Assembly (NCBI RefSeq): GCF_900104775.1
Contig: NZ_FNSA01000003.1
Location: forward strand, 2,418,001 to 2,482,000
DNA length: 64,000 nucleotides
Source of the DNA: Tsukamurella tyrosinosolvens
GTDB taxonomy: Bacteria > Actinomycetota > Actinomycetes > Mycobacteriales > Mycobacteriaceae
Direction: 5' to 3'
Positions 1 through 8,448 of this stretch are shown here, in pieces. The stretch's first letter is position 1. Each line of letters opens with the position of its first letter. A program made the position numbers and the translations under genes. Below the pieces are notes generated by a model. That model saw only the letters and a list, made by a program, of their open reading frames with translations, was not told the DNA's origin and searched no databases.

Positions 1-747
1 TGGCCGGAGAACTCCTCGGACGTCTCGCCCGAGCGCGACCCGGACGTCGCGGCGCGGATCCGGGCCGCGGCCGCCGACGTGGGCGCGCCGATCCTGGTCG
101 GCACGGTGCACTACGACGGCACGGGCCGCTACTACAACAGCATGATCCTCATCGACGCGAACGGGCCCCTGGAGCGGCACGACAAGGCCATCCTGCAGCC
201 CTTCGGCGAGACCATGCCGATGCGCGACTTCTTCCGCCTGTTCAGCGACTACGTCGACCTGGCGAACGACTTCACGCCCGGGACCGGGCCCGGCGTCGTG
301 CACCCGAACGGCGTTCCGCTGGGCGTGGCGACCTGCTACGAGGTCGCCTTCGACCGGGCGCTCCGCGGGTCCGTCGAGAACGGGGCCCAGGTGCTCACCG
401 TCCCCACGAACAACGCGACCTTCGGCCGGACCGGGATGACCTACCAGCAGCTCGGCATGTCCCGCGTGCGGGCCGTCGAGCTCGACCGCGACGTCGTCGT
501 CGCGGCCACCACCGGTGTGAGCGCCCTGGTGCGCCCCGACGGCGAGGTGACGCGGCAGACGAGCATCTGGACCAACGACCACCTCGTCGAGACGATCCGG
601 CTCCGCGACGGCCTCACCCCGGCGGCGCGCCTGGGGGATTGGGGCGAGGTCGCACTGCTCGTGGCCACCCTCTGCGGAATCGCGATCGCGATAAGGCACG
701 ATGGAGGTCTGTTTCAGCCCCGCCCACGGACCGAGGAACCTGCATGA
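1..747 (+). CDS. lnt: Apolipoprotein N-acyltransferase, C-terminal part (5' end outside window)
   Basis: The frame is open from base 1 and begins with WPENSSD, the signature around the catalytic glutamate of Lnt. The other two members of the nitrilase-fold Glu-Lys-Cys triad are visible as the Lys in [11 protein letters not shown] and the Cys in [12 protein letters not shown] hydrophobic segment ([13 protein letters not shown]) near the C-terminus fits the last membrane helix. Lnt transfers the third acyl chain to the N-terminal cysteine of lipoproteins in the cytoplasmic membrane. The stop TGA overlaps the ATG of the mannosyltransferase gene. In M. tuberculosis the two activities are fused in one Ppm1 polypeptide; here they are separate but translationally coupled. 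Only about 248 residues are present; the membrane-embedded N-terminal half lies upstream of the window. Confidence 0.93.
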   Translation, partial: WPENSSDVSPERDPDVAARIRAAAADVGAPILVGTVHYDGTGRYYNSMILIDANGPLERHDKAILQPFGETMPMRDFFRLFSDYVDLANDFTPGTGPGVVHPNGVPLGVATCYEVAFDRALRGSVENGAQVLTVPTNNATFGRTGMTYQQLGMSRVRAVELDRDVVVAATTGVSALVRPDGEVTRQTSIWTNDHLVETIRLRDGLTPAARLGDWGEVALLVATLCGIAIAIRHDGGLFQPRPRTEEPA

Positions 748-1502
748 GTGAGACGTCAGCGCCGTCGTCGAAGACGCTGGTGATCATCCCCACGTACAAC
801 GAGCTGGAGAACCTGCCGCTCATCGTGGGCCGGCTGCACACCGCGCAGCCCGATGTCGACGTGCTCGTGGTCGACGACAACAGCCCCGACGGCACCGGCG
901 ACCTCGCCGACACGATGGCCGCCGAGGATCCGCGGATCCACGTGCTCCACCGGGCCGAGAAGAACGGCCTCGGCGGCGCCTACATCGCGGGCTTCAAGTG
1001 GGCCCTCGAGCGCGACTACCGCGTGGTCGTGGAGATGGACGCCGACGGCTCGCACGCCCCGGAGCAGCTGGAGCGCCACCTCGCAGCGATCGACGCGGGC
1101 GCCGACCTGGTGATCGGTTCGCGCTACGTCTTCGGCGGCAAGACGGTGAACTGGCCGCTGTCGCGCCAGCTCATCTCGCGCGGCGGCAACGTCTACAGCC
1201 AGATCATGCTCGGCACCCGCATCCGTGACATCACGGGCGGTTACAAGGCCTTCCGGCGCGAGACCCTCGAGGGCCTCGGCCTCGACGAGGTGGAGTCGCT
1301 CGGCTACAGCTTCCAGATCGACCTGACCTGGCGCGCCGTCCAAGCGGGGTTCACGGTGGTCGAGGTGCCCATCACCTTCACCGAGCGCGTGATCGGCGAT
1401 TCCAAGATGAGCGGCTCCATCTTCAAGGAGGCGGCCACCCTCGTGCCGAAGTGGGGCTTCCAGGCCCGCAAGCGCAAGCTGCAGAAGCTGCGCGGCAAGT
1501 AG
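744..1502 (+). CDS. ppm1: Polyprenol monophosphomannose synthase (GT2)
   Basis: A 252-residue GT2 glycosyltransferase. It has the GT-A nucleotide-binding start [13 protein letters not shown], the [10 protein letters not shown] motif and the DADGSHAPE motif that binds the metal. It transfers mannose from GDP-mannose to polyprenyl phosphate, making the donor for lipomannan, lipoarabinomannan and protein mannosylation. The ATG at 744 is chosen because it overlaps the lnt stop (ATGA) and immediately precedes the conserved domain; a longer frame starting at 639 would overlap lnt for 100 bases. There is no C-terminal membrane region, so anchoring may depend on the neighbouring Lnt, as known for the mycobacterial two-domain protein. 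Confidence 0.93.
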   Translation: MSETSAPSSKTLVIIPTYNELENLPLIVGRLHTAQPDVDVLVVDDNSPDGTGDLADTMAAEDPRIHVLHRAEKNGLGGAYIAGFKWALERDYRVVVEMDADGSHAPEQLERHLAAIDAGADLVIGSRYVFGGKTVNWPLSRQLISRGGNVYSQIMLGTRIRDITGGYKAFRRETLEGLGLDEVESLGYSFQIDLTWRAVQAGFTVVEVPITFTERVIGDSKMSGSIFKEAATLVPKWGFQARKRKLQKLRGK

Positions 1503-1516
1503 GACCGCAGGAACGC

Positions 1517-1548
1517 CGAAGGGCCCCGGATCACTCCGGGGCCCTTCG
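1517..1548. terminator. Intrinsic terminator hairpin between convergent ppm1 and rbpA
   Basis: A 13-14 bp perfect GC-rich stem (arm GAAGGGCCCCGGA) with a TCAC loop lies 15 bases after the ppm1 stop and just after the rbpA stop on the other strand, so it can serve both genes. Confidence 0.8.
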
Positions 1549-1571
1549 TGTTCGTCGGACGAACCTCGCGC

Positions 1572-1907
1572 CTACTTACCGCGCCGCGCCTTGAGCAGGT
1601 CCAGCCGCTCCTTGAGGAGCTCTTCGAGCTCGCCCTCGGACCGCCGCTCCAGGAGCATGTCCCAGTGCGTGCGCGGCGGCTTCGCCTTCTTCTCCTCGGG
1701 TGCGACCCCGTCGATCAGGGTGCCCTCGAGCCCGTTCTTGCACAGCCAGGTGCCGGGGATCTCGGCGTCGTCCGCGAACGGGACGTCGAACTCCTCACCG
1801 TTGTCCGTGCGGTACCGCGCCACCCGGCGCGGAGCGAGGTCGTGGTCCCGATCCGTCTCATAGCTCACCGCGCCCAGGCGGCTGCCCCGTAGAACTCGAT
1901 CTGCCAT
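1572..1907 (-). CDS. rbpA: RNA polymerase-binding protein RbpA
   Basis: A 111-residue protein matching RbpA along its length: MADRVLRGSRLGAVSYETDR at the N-terminus, the RbpA core with FDVPFADDAEIPGTWLCKNG, the basic linker, and the sigma-interacting C-terminal helix (THWDMLLERRSEGELEELLKER). RbpA is an essential actinobacterial transcription factor that stabilises RNA polymerase with group 1 and 2 sigma factors. The start has a GGGAG ribosome-binding site. The gene order ppm1-rbpA-small protein resembles the Rv2051c-Rv2050-Rv2049c region of M. tuberculosis. Confidence 0.96.
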   Translation of the reverse strand: MADRVLRGSRLGAVSYETDRDHDLAPRRVARYRTDNGEEFDVPFADDAEIPGTWLCKNGLEGTLIDGVAPEEKKAKPPRTHWDMLLERRSEGELEELLKERLDLLKARRGK

Positions 1908-1972
1908 GCTTCTCCCAACCTCTCGCCTACGCCGAACATTCCCAGTCTACCCGGTTCACTAGACTGCGGCCC

Positions 1973-2308
1973 ATGACCACCGCTCGCCGTCGCAGGTCCG
2001 CCGCATGTGCGTGGTGCGGACGCGAGGTGGTCTCCGAGGGCCCCGGCCGCACGCGCAAGTACTGCCGCCGGTCGTGCCGACAGCGCGCGTACGAGGCCCG
2101 CAACGCGCTCGCCGGGACCTCCCTTCCGCCGGATTCGGTCGTGCTCACCGCGGACGAGGCCGAGTCGGTGGGGGAGCGTATGTTCGAGGTGCGCTGCGCG
2201 GCGGAGGACGTGCGCACCGCGATCGCCGAGGGCGCCGGCCACGACGAACTCGCCGAGCTCGCGGACCGGCTCGTCGAGACCGCGCGCGCCGCCGAACGCC
2301 TGCGCTGA
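1973..2308 (+). CDS. Small zinc-finger-like protein of unknown function
   Basis: 111 residues, divergent from rbpA. The N-terminal third is basic and holds a probable zinc knuckle, CAWCGREV followed by KYCRRSCRQRAYEAR (CxxC-x17-CxxxC), a pattern seen in short actinobacterial proteins encoded beside rbpA. The rest is an acidic, probably helical region. The ATG at 1973 is preferred over upstream starts because the conserved part begins right after it. Nucleic-acid binding is plausible from the basic CxxxCRQRA segment but is not shown. Confidence 0.7.
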   Translation: MTTARRRRSAACAWCGREVVSEGPGRTRKYCRRSCRQRAYEARNALAGTSLPPDSVVLTADEAESVGERMFEVRCAAEDVRTAIAEGAGHDELAELADRLVETARAAERLR

Positions 2309-2338
2309 GACCACGCGCCGAACCACGAGAGGGAGTCG

Positions 2339-3151
2339 ATGACCCACGCCCGGACGCGGATCGCCGCGGTGCTCCTCGCGATGCTGCTCGCCGTCGCGTC
2401 CTGCGCATCGGACAAGCCCACCCCCGTGATCTCGCAGGAGCCAGCGCCGCCCGCGCCGGCCGCTCTGCCGGCGAACTGGAACGAGTCGACGGTGCAGGTG
2501 CCCGTCGACGCCGGCGCGGCGACGTACGTCTCGCCGAGCAACCCGCAGCGGCTGCGCGCCGCGCTGATCCTCGCCGGGCCGGACCGCGCGGGACAGGTCG
2601 CCGCGCGCGAGCTGTCGGTGATGCTCGCGCAGCACGGCGTGGCCTCGCTCCGGTTCGACGGCGCACCGTCGGGCAGCCCGGGGTACGCGGCCCTGCTCGA
2701 CCGGGCAGGGAAGGGCCTGACGGCGCTCGCCGAGCGCGCGGGCCTGGGCGACGATCGGCTGCTCGCCGTCGGCCACGGCACGGCGGCCGCCCAGGCGCTC
2801 GCGCTCGGCACCGGCGGCACCGGCCGCGCCGCTCTGCCGATGGCGCTCGTCGAGCCCGTGCTGCAGGGCCTGCCCGACGGGACGCCCGACGTGCTGCGCA
2901 CCGCGATGACCCTCCCGCCGCAGAAGCACAACATCGTCACCTGCTCGGACGCCGACGTCGCCGTCGACTGCTCCGTCACGCAGGACCTGGCCGACGTCAT
3001 GACCGGCACCCACGCCAACTACGTGCGGCTGCGGGGCGTGAGCCACGCGCTGCAGGAGGACACGTCGCGCGACCCGGCGCGCTACGGGAGCGACCTGCCC
3101 TTCTCCGCCACGCTGTACCGCTCGCTGGGCTCCTGGGTGGCGATGCAGTGA
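2339..3151 (+). CDS. Alpha/beta-hydrolase-like lipoprotein, probable pseudoenzyme
   Basis: 270 residues with a signal peptide and lipobox (VASC, Cys21), so probably a lipid-anchored cell-surface protein. After a proline-rich linker the layout is that of an alpha/beta hydrolase (LILAGPDRAGQ..., SLRFDGAPSGSPGY). At the nucleophile elbow, where GxSxG is expected, the sequence is VGHGTAA, so the serine position is glycine. A late His (RGVSHALQED) is retained. I infer a fold relative that has lost esterase chemistry or acts by another mechanism. A good GAGAGGGAG ribosome-binding site precedes the ATG. The stop overlaps the next gene (GTGA). Confidence 0.65.
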   Translation: MTHARTRIAAVLLAMLLAVASCASDKPTPVISQEPAPPAPAALPANWNESTVQVPVDAGAATYVSPSNPQRLRAALILAGPDRAGQVAARELSVMLAQHGVASLRFDGAPSGSPGYAALLDRAGKGLTALAERAGLGDDRLLAVGHGTAAAQALALGTGGTGRAALPMALVEPVLQGLPDGTPDVLRTAMTLPPQKHNIVTCSDADVAVDCSVTQDLADVMTGTHANYVRLRGVSHALQEDTSRDPARYGSDLPFSATLYRSLGSWVAMQ

Positions 3152-3768
3152 CGCGCCGGCGCCGGGCCGGACGCGGCGCCCCCGCGCTCGCGGCCGGGGC
3201 CGCGGTGGCGTGGTCCAACGCGGTGCTGCCGCGGCTCGCGGATCGGTTCGGCTGGCACCGGGACGCCCGCTCAGCGGCGACGCTGGCCTTCTGCGCCGCC
3301 GACGCCGCGCTCGCCCGCACCCGCGTGCCGACCGCGGCCGGCGTCGCCGCCGGGGGAGCGCTCACGGCGGCCGGCCTGGCCCTCGTGCGCCCGGTGCGGC
3401 GGGAGGCACCGTCGAACCGGGCGAAGTGGGTACTCGTGGACATCCCGCTCGGCACCGCGCTGCCGGAGGAACTGCTCTTCCGCGGCGCTCTCACCCCGTC
3501 GCTGGAGGCGGCGTACGGGCGGCGGGTCGGTGCGGTGGCGGGCCCGCTGGCGTTCGGACTGTGGCACGTCGGTGCCGCCCGGAGCGCTCACGACCCCGTA
3601 TTTCCGACAATCGGCGTCACCGCCGGGTTCGGCGCGCTGATGGACGCCCTAGCGCGGCGAACCGGCAGGTGGTGGCCCTGTTTCCTGGTCCACTGGATGC
3701 TTAACGGGACCGGTGTGATCCTCAGCTCAGGTTCAGGGATTTCTTCACCTGACGCCCTTGACCCGTAG
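3148..3768 (+). CDS. CPBP (CAAX/Abi-type) intramembrane metalloprotease
   Basis: 206 residues starting at a GTG that overlaps the previous stop. The family motifs are present in order: EELLFRG (EExxxR, about residue 111), FGLWHV (FxxxH, about 137), and HWMLN near the end, which together form the intramembrane metal site. Several hydrophobic segments are visible. Actinobacterial CPBP proteins are mostly uncharacterised; the substrate cannot be told from sequence. Coupling to the hydrolase-like lipoprotein gene suggests a shared envelope role, but that is inference. Confidence 0.8.
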   Translation: MTRRRRAGRGAPALAAGAAVAWSNAVLPRLADRFGWHRDARSAATLAFCAADAALARTRVPTAAGVAAGGALTAAGLALVRPVRREAPSNRAKWVLVDIPLGTALPEELLFRGALTPSLEAAYGRRVGAVAGPLAFGLWHVGAARSAHDPVFPTIGVTAGFGALMDALARRTGRWWPCFLVHWMLNGTGVILSSGSGISSPDALDP

Positions 3769-3771
3769 AAT
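3744..3771 (+). promoter_or_regulatory. Possible promoter of the L,D-transpeptidase gene
   Basis: TTCACC (3744-3749) and TAGAAT (3766-3771) are spaced 16 bases apart, giving a housekeeping-sigma-like promoter about 35 bases before the ATG, which has a strong AGGAGGA ribosome-binding site. Confidence 0.4.
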
Positions 3772-3806
3772 CGTGCGCAAAGCTTGATACCGCAGGAGGA
3801 ACAACG

Positions 3807-4463
3807 ATGACTGACCGGAACCTCGGTCCCACCGGCGTCAACCGCCGCGGCTTCGCGCGCCTCGGCGCGGGCGCGGCAGCGGCGATCGTCGCGGCCACGG
3901 CCTCCGCGGCCGTCGCGGGCGCAGCGCCCACGACCCCGTCGCGTCCGACCACGCCCCGCCCGACGGGTCCGTCGACGCCGGGCGGCGCCACCGAGACGAG
4001 CGAGACCGTCGTCTCCTCGCCCGAGCCTCCCGTCGCCACCAAGACCGGCTGGGTCGCGCTCGCGGACGACAACACCAAGCAGATCACCGTCTGGCACAAC
4101 GGCGAGGTCGTCAAGACGATGCCGACGTCCTTCGGCACCAACAAGCACCCGACGCCGAACGGCACGTACTACACCATGGAGAAGAAGCGCGACATGTACA
4201 TGGATTCGTCCACGTACGGCGTCCCGGTCGACTCCCCGGAGGGCTACCGCACGTACGTCGAGTACGCCACGCGCATGTCCTGGAGCGGCATCTTCGTGCA
4301 CGCCGCCCCGTGGTCGGTGAACCAGCAGGGCGTCTCCAACGTGAGCCACGGCTGCCTCAACGTGAGCACCGCCAACGGCAAGTACTTCTACGACAACTTC
4401 CCGATCGGCTCGCCGATCGTGGTGCGCAACACCGTCGGCGGGACCTACGTCCAGGGTTCCTGA
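3807..4463 (+). CDS. L,D-transpeptidase (YkuD domain), Tat-exported
   Basis: 218 residues. The N-terminus carries a twin-arginine signal (NRRGFARLG then an Ala-rich hydrophobic stretch) and a Pro/Thr-rich linker. The YkuD domain follows from about residue 80, with the catalytic motif SHGCLNVS near residue 177; the Cys is the nucleophile forming 3-3 peptidoglycan cross-links, and the upstream His is in FVHAAPW. Compared with the larger mycobacterial Ldt enzymes it lacks room for two Ig-like domains. It is monocistronic, bounded by its own promoter and terminator. Confidence 0.9.
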   Translation: MTDRNLGPTGVNRRGFARLGAGAAAAIVAATASAAVAGAAPTTPSRPTTPRPTGPSTPGGATETSETVVSSPEPPVATKTGWVALADDNTKQITVWHNGEVVKTMPTSFGTNKHPTPNGTYYTMEKKRDMYMDSSTYGVPVDSPEGYRTYVEYATRMSWSGIFVHAAPWSVNQQGVSNVSHGCLNVSTANGKYFYDNFPIGSPIVVRNTVGGTYVQGS

Positions 4464-4481
4464 GCCCGGCGCACGACGAAA

Positions 4482-4519
4482 GAAGAACCCGCCCCCTCCT
4501 TCGAGGGGGCGGGTTCTTC
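4482..4519. terminator. Strong bidirectional terminator hairpin
   Basis: A perfect 17 bp stem (arm GAAGAACCCGCCCCCTC, 4482-4498) with a 4-base loop lies between the convergent transpeptidase and monooxygenase genes. Confidence 0.85.
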
Positions 4520-4537
4520 CGTTCCCGGATCAGGCGA

Positions 4538-6022
4538 TCAGACGCCGGCCTTCGACGGCGCCGCGACGGTGCCGAACTTCAGCTCGGGCGCGTCGACGCG
4601 CGAGCGCTGGTAGTCCAGCGAGTCGAGCACGAAGTTGTGCCGGATCATCCACGGCTGCTCGGTGGCCGCCTTGGGCATCGCGTCGGGGGAGCGCTGCACG
4701 TAGCCGGAGCTCAGGTCGAGCGCGGGGTGCTCGGTGAGCACCTTGCCGCCGACCTGCGGCTCCACGTGGGTGTAGCCCTTGACCACCATGTGGTTGAGCA
4801 GGCGGGCGATGCCGCGGGCCGAGATGTCGGCGCGCAGCGTCCACGAGTTGTTGGTGTAACCGATGATGAACGCGAAGTTCGGGACGCCCTCAAGCATGTA
4901 CCCGTTGTAGGCGAACTTGTCGTTGGGCTTGATCGGGGCACCGTCGACGTTGACCTCGACGCCGCCGAAGGCGAGCAGCTGCAGACCCGTCGCGGTGATG
5001 ATGATGTCGGCCTCGAGCTCGCGGCCCGAGCTCAGGCGGATCCCCTTCTCGGTGAAGGTGTCGATGGTGTCGGTGACCACCTCGGCCTTGCCGTCCTTGA
5101 TGGTCTTGAACAGGTCGCCGTTGGGGACGACGCACAGGCGCTGGTCCCAGGGCTCGTACTTGGGCTTGAAGTGGACGTCCACGTCGTAGCCCTCGGGCAG
5201 CATCGCCTGGTTCAGCTTGCGCAGGAACTTCCGCGAGGTCTTCGGGAAGGAACGCGCGAGCACGTACTGGCCGACGTTGATGACGGCGTTGACGTTGCGC
5301 GTGATGTTGTGCGAGACCGTCGCGGGCAGCACCTTCGCACCGAACTTGGTGAGCGGGTCGGCGTTCGGCACGGGCAGCACGTACGTGGGGGAGCGCTGCA
5401 GCATGGTGATGTGCTCGACGTCGTCGGCCATCGACGGGATCAGGGTGATGGCGGTCGCGCCGGAGCCGATGACCACGACCTTCTTGCCCTGGTAGTCCAG
5501 GTCCTCGGGCCAGTGCTGCGGATGCACGATCTGGCCCTGGAACTGGTCGACGCCGGGGAAGGGCGGCTCGTAGCCGGCCTCGTAGTTGTAGTAGCCGGTG
5601 CAGGCCACCAGGAACCGCGCCTGGTAGACGACCTGCTCACCGTCGCGCTCGGCCGTGACCGTCCACAGGTCGGTGCGCGAATCGAAGTCGACGGTGCCGA
5701 CCTTGGTGTTGAAGCTGATGTTCTTGTCGATGCCGAACTTCGCGGCGGCCTGCTCGATGTAGGCCTTGATCTCGGGCCCGCTGGCGAGGCGGTTCGTACC
5801 CGTCCAGGGCAGGAACGGGTAGCTCAGGCTGAAGATGTCGGAGTCGGACCGGATGCCCGGGTACTTGAACAGATCCCAGGTGCCGCCCATCTCCGCGCGC
5901 TGCTCGAGCACGGCGTAGCTGAAGTGCGGCACCTCGTTCGAGACGCGGTAGGCGGTGTCGATACCGGCGAGCCCGGCGCCCACGATGAGCACGTCCTTGT
6001 AGATAGCCTCGGGATTGGCCAC
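4538..6022 (-). CDS. EthA-like FAD-dependent (Baeyer-Villiger type) monooxygenase
   Basis: 494 residues. VIVGAGLAGIDTAYR at the N-terminus binds FAD, and VVIGSGATAITLIPS (about residue 187) is the NADPH-binding Rossmann motif. EQRAEMGGTWDLFKYPGIRSDSD closely follows the signature of EthA, the mycobacterial monooxygenase that activates ethionamide and oxidises ketones. The physiological substrate is unknown. Start is GTG (6022) with a GAGGAGG ribosome-binding site. The 120-base upstream region has a short palindrome (GCTAC-N6-GTAGC at 6100-6115), but no TetR gene is adjacent as it is for ethA-ethR. Confidence 0.88.
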   Translation of the reverse strand: MANPEAIYKDVLIVGAGLAGIDTAYRVSNEVPHFSYAVLEQRAEMGGTWDLFKYPGIRSDSDIFSLSYPFLPWTGTNRLASGPEIKAYIEQAAAKFGIDKNISFNTKVGTVDFDSRTDLWTVTAERDGEQVVYQARFLVACTGYYNYEAGYEPPFPGVDQFQGQIVHPQHWPEDLDYQGKKVVVIGSGATAITLIPSMADDVEHITMLQRSPTYVLPVPNADPLTKFGAKVLPATVSHNITRNVNAVINVGQYVLARSFPKTSRKFLRKLNQAMLPEGYDVDVHFKPKYEPWDQRLCVVPNGDLFKTIKDGKAEVVTDTIDTFTEKGIRLSSGRELEADIIITATGLQLLAFGGVEVNVDGAPIKPNDKFAYNGYMLEGVPNFAFIIGYTNNSWTLRADISARGIARLLNHMVVKGYTHVEPQVGGKVLTEHPALDLSSGYVQRSPDAMPKAATEQPWMIRHNFVLDSLDYQRSRVDAPELKFGTVAAPSKAGV

Positions 6023-6142
6023 GGGAGCCTCCTCGTCGAAGTGGTGACGGTCCCGGCGGTGGCTGCCTACTGAGACCAGTTCAATAACGTTGCTGCCATG
6101 CTACAACGCGGTAGCTTCCGGGTCCACGACTATCACCCGTCG

Positions 6143-6619
6143 TCAGCCGACGATGAGTTCCTCCCCGTCGCGCCGCACCGGAGCCGAGGCGAGCGCTGTC
6201 TTCGCGGGGCCCTGTTCGACGGCGCCGGTGCCCCCGTTGAACCTGCTCCCGTGCGCCGGGCACTGCAGGGAGAGGCCGTCCTGCGCCGCCACGACCGTGC
6301 CCTGATGGGTGCACGCCGCGTCGAAGGCGACGAACTTCCCGTCGGTGGGCTGGGCGACGACGTAGGGCTTCGCGCCCGCGATCACCACCGCGCTGCCGAC
6401 GGGTACCTGCGCGACGGGGATCCGGGCGCCGCCGCCCGGCGCCGCGCCTCCGGCGGAGCTGTCGTTCGTAGGAGTGGAGCCCGACGAGGAGTCGTCGGTC
6501 TTCGAGGTCGTTCCACAGGCCACCGCGACGGGCAGGATCGCGATACCGGGAAGGGCCGCGAGCACCGCGCGCCGCGTGGGGCAGAAGCTTGGCTGAGTTG
6601 TCTGCATCACAGGGTCCAC
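6143..6619 (-). CDS. Rieske [2Fe-2S] lipoprotein, Tat-type signal
   Basis: 158 residues from GTG 6619; an ATG at 6607 would remove four residues and neither start has a clear ribosome-binding site. TRRAVLAALPGIAILPVAVACG is a signal with twin arginines and a lipobox Cys, followed by a Ser/Gly-rich linker. The Rieske domain has CTHQG and CPAHGSRFN, the Cys-His pairs that hold the 2Fe-2S cluster. It is too short for a cytochrome bc subunit. Stand-alone secreted Rieske lipoproteins of this size are common in actinobacteria and their partners are not known. Confidence 0.88.
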   Translation of the reverse strand: MDPVMQTTQPSFCPTRRAVLAALPGIAILPVAVACGTTSKTDDSSSGSTPTNDSSAGGAAPGGGARIPVAQVPVGSAVVIAGAKPYVVAQPTDGKFVAFDAACTHQGTVVAAQDGLSLQCPAHGSRFNGGTGAVEQGPAKTALASAPVRRDGEELIVG

Positions 6620-6636
6620 TCTGCCAGCATTGATGC

Positions 6637-7122
6637 GTGCTCACCGAGATCGCGGGAATTCCGAGTCATCCGCTGTTGGTCCACGCCGCCGTGGTGCTGT
6701 TGCCGCTGGCAGCGCTGGCGCTCGTGCTCGCCGCGTGGTGGCCCGCGGCCCGCACCCGAGTGGGCGCCGGGCTACCGGTGTTCGCGCTGGTCGCCGCGGC
6801 GGCGTGCTACCTCGCGAAGGAGTCGGGGGAGAAGCTCGAACAGCGTCCGTCGATGGAGGGCATGCGCGAGCAGATCGCGGGCCACTCCACCCAGGGGACC
6901 GCGACCTTCCTGTGGTCGCTGGGGCTGCTCGTCGTGGCGGTCCTGGTGTGGGCCGGATCGAGCCCGGCGGTCGCCTCCCGCGCGTCCGGGGCGGCGGTGC
7001 TGTCCGGCCGTGCGGGGACTGTCGTGCTGGGCGTGGTGTCGACGGTGGCCGCGGCCGCGTGCATCTGGGGCGTGATCGCCGCCGGGCATTCCGGCGCGAC
7101 GATGGTGTGGTCCGGGCTCTGA
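6637..7122 (+). CDS. DUF2231 family membrane protein
   Basis: 161 residues, GTG start, divergent from the Rieske gene with only 17 bases between. IPSHPLLVHAAVVLLPLAALAL is the conserved DUF2231 opening with a histidine pair near the first membrane helix. Four hydrophobic segments are seen at about 10-34, 44-60, 90-107 and 128-151. The family is often found beside Rieske or cytochrome-like redox proteins, which suggests a membrane electron-transfer role; this is inference. Confidence 0.82.
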   Translation: MLTEIAGIPSHPLLVHAAVVLLPLAALALVLAAWWPAARTRVGAGLPVFALVAAAACYLAKESGEKLEQRPSMEGMREQIAGHSTQGTATFLWSLGLLVVAVLVWAGSSPAVASRASGAAVLSGRAGTVVLGVVSTVAAAACIWGVIAAGHSGATMVWSGL

Positions 7123-7168
7123 GTGCATGGGCTCCGGAGCCTGGGCCATGTGCCCCGGGCTCGGAGGC

Positions 7169-7687
7169 CTACGCCGGGCCGGTCTGCGTCGCGTGGGCCT
7201 GCGTGAGGAACTGATAGCCCGCGGCGTTCGCCGTGATCCCGGCGCGCTCCTCGTCGGACAGCTCGCGCCGCACCTTGGCGGGCACGCCCGCGACCATCGA
7301 CCCGGGCGGGACCTCCATGCCCTGAGGAACGAGCGCGTTCGCCGCGATCAGGCTGCCGGCGCCGATCACCGCGCCGTTGAGGACGACCGCGCCCATGCCG
7401 ATCAGCACGTCGTCGCCGACGGTGCACCCGTGCACGACCGCGTTGTGGCCGATGGACACCCGCTCGCCGACCGTCAGCGGGAAGCCGGGGTCCGCGTGCA
7501 TCGCCACCCCGTCCTGGACGTTGCTGTTCTCACCGATGACGATCGGCGTCGTGTCGCCGCGCACCACGGCGCTGTAGAACACCCCGACGCCCGGCCCGAG
7601 CTCCACGTCGCCCACGACGGTGGCGGTCTCCGCCACCCACGCCGTCTCGGCGATGCGGGGCGTCTTGTCTGCGAACCGTGCGATCAC
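7169..7687 (-). CDS. Gamma-class carbonic anhydrase family protein
   Basis: 172 residues of left-handed beta-helix hexapeptide repeats. The metal ligand histidines of gamma carbonic anhydrases are in place (VAMHAD, and IGHNAVVHGC with two), together with the RGD segment (VVRGDTTPI) and QDG. It is predicted to be a trimeric zinc or iron enzyme interconverting CO2 and bicarbonate, although many close family members show no measured activity. Tail-to-head with the VIT gene at 11 bases, so possibly co-transcribed. Confidence 0.88.
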   Translation of the reverse strand: MIARFADKTPRIAETAWVAETATVVGDVELGPGVGVFYSAVVRGDTTPIVIGENSNVQDGVAMHADPGFPLTVGERVSIGHNAVVHGCTVGDDVLIGMGAVVLNGAVIGAGSLIAANALVPQGMEVPPGSMVAGVPAKVRRELSDEERAGITANAAGYQFLTQAHATQTGPA

Positions 7688-7698
7688 TCGCGGCCTCC

Positions 7699-8421
7699 TC
7701 AGGCGATTCCGGTGGTGCCGAGGAGCTTACCCACGGCGTAGGTCACGGCCATCGCGATGAGGCCGCCGATCACGACGCGGGCCGTCGCGCGCCGGACGTC
7801 CGCGTCGCCGAGCCGCGCTGAGACGTACCCGGTGAGCGCGAGGCCGAGGAGGACGGCGACGACGATCGCGAGGATCCGCTGCGCCTCGATGAGCGAGGCG
7901 AGGATGGGGATCGACGCGCCGACGCTGAAGGACACCGCCGACGACAGCGCCGCCGCGACCGGGCTCGTCAGGTTCTCCTCGTCGATCCCGAGTTCGGCGT
8001 CGAGGTGCGCCTGCAGCGGATCCTTCGCGGTGAGTTCCTCGGCGACGAGGCGCGCCGTCGTGGGGGAGAGGCCCTTCTGGCGGTAGATCTGCTCCAGCTC
8101 GGCGAACTCGTCGTCGGGCATCTCCTTCAGTTCGGCCTTCTCCTTGGCGATGAGCGCGACCTCGGTGTCGCGCTGCGTGCTCACGGAGACGTACTCGCCG
8201 AGCGCCATCGACACGGCACCCGCGGTGAGGCCCGCGATCCCGGCGGTGAGGATCGCCGACGACTCGCCCGTCGCCGCGGCGACGCCGATGACGATGCCCG
8301 CGGTCGAGATCAGCCCGTCGTTCGCGCCGAGCACCCCCGCCCGCAGCCAGTTGAGACGGTCCCCGATCGCGGCGTGGTGCGGCTCGAATTCGTGTGTGCC
8401 TTCACCGATCTGCTCAGCCAT
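7699..8421 (-). CDS. VIT family (vacuolar iron transporter-like) membrane protein
   Basis: 240 residues. HHAAIGDRLNWLRAGVLGANDGLISTAGIVIGVAAA is the conserved first helix of the VIT/CCC1 family, followed by a cytoplasmic segment rich in Glu (about 85-125: AKEKAELKEMPDDEFAELEQIY), the region that binds metal in characterised members, and three C-terminal helices. It likely moves Fe(II) or Mn(II) out of the cytoplasm. The ATG has no obvious ribosome-binding site. It diverges from the dehydrogenase gene with 27 bases between. Confidence 0.87.
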   Translation of the reverse strand: MAEQIGEGTHEFEPHHAAIGDRLNWLRAGVLGANDGLISTAGIVIGVAAATGESSAILTAGIAGLTAGAVSMALGEYVSVSTQRDTEVALIAKEKAELKEMPDDEFAELEQIYRQKGLSPTTARLVAEELTAKDPLQAHLDAELGIDEENLTSPVAAALSSAVSFSVGASIPILASLIEAQRILAIVVAVLLGLALTGYVSARLGDADVRRATARVVIGGLIAMAVTYAVGKLLGTTGIA

Positions 8422-8448
8422 GGGAAGGAGTCTAGGTACGTTCGAGGC

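Noticed and set aside
1865-3046. A 393-codon minus-strand frame
   Set aside because: It overlaps the zinc-finger-like and lipoprotein genes and has low-complexity composition.
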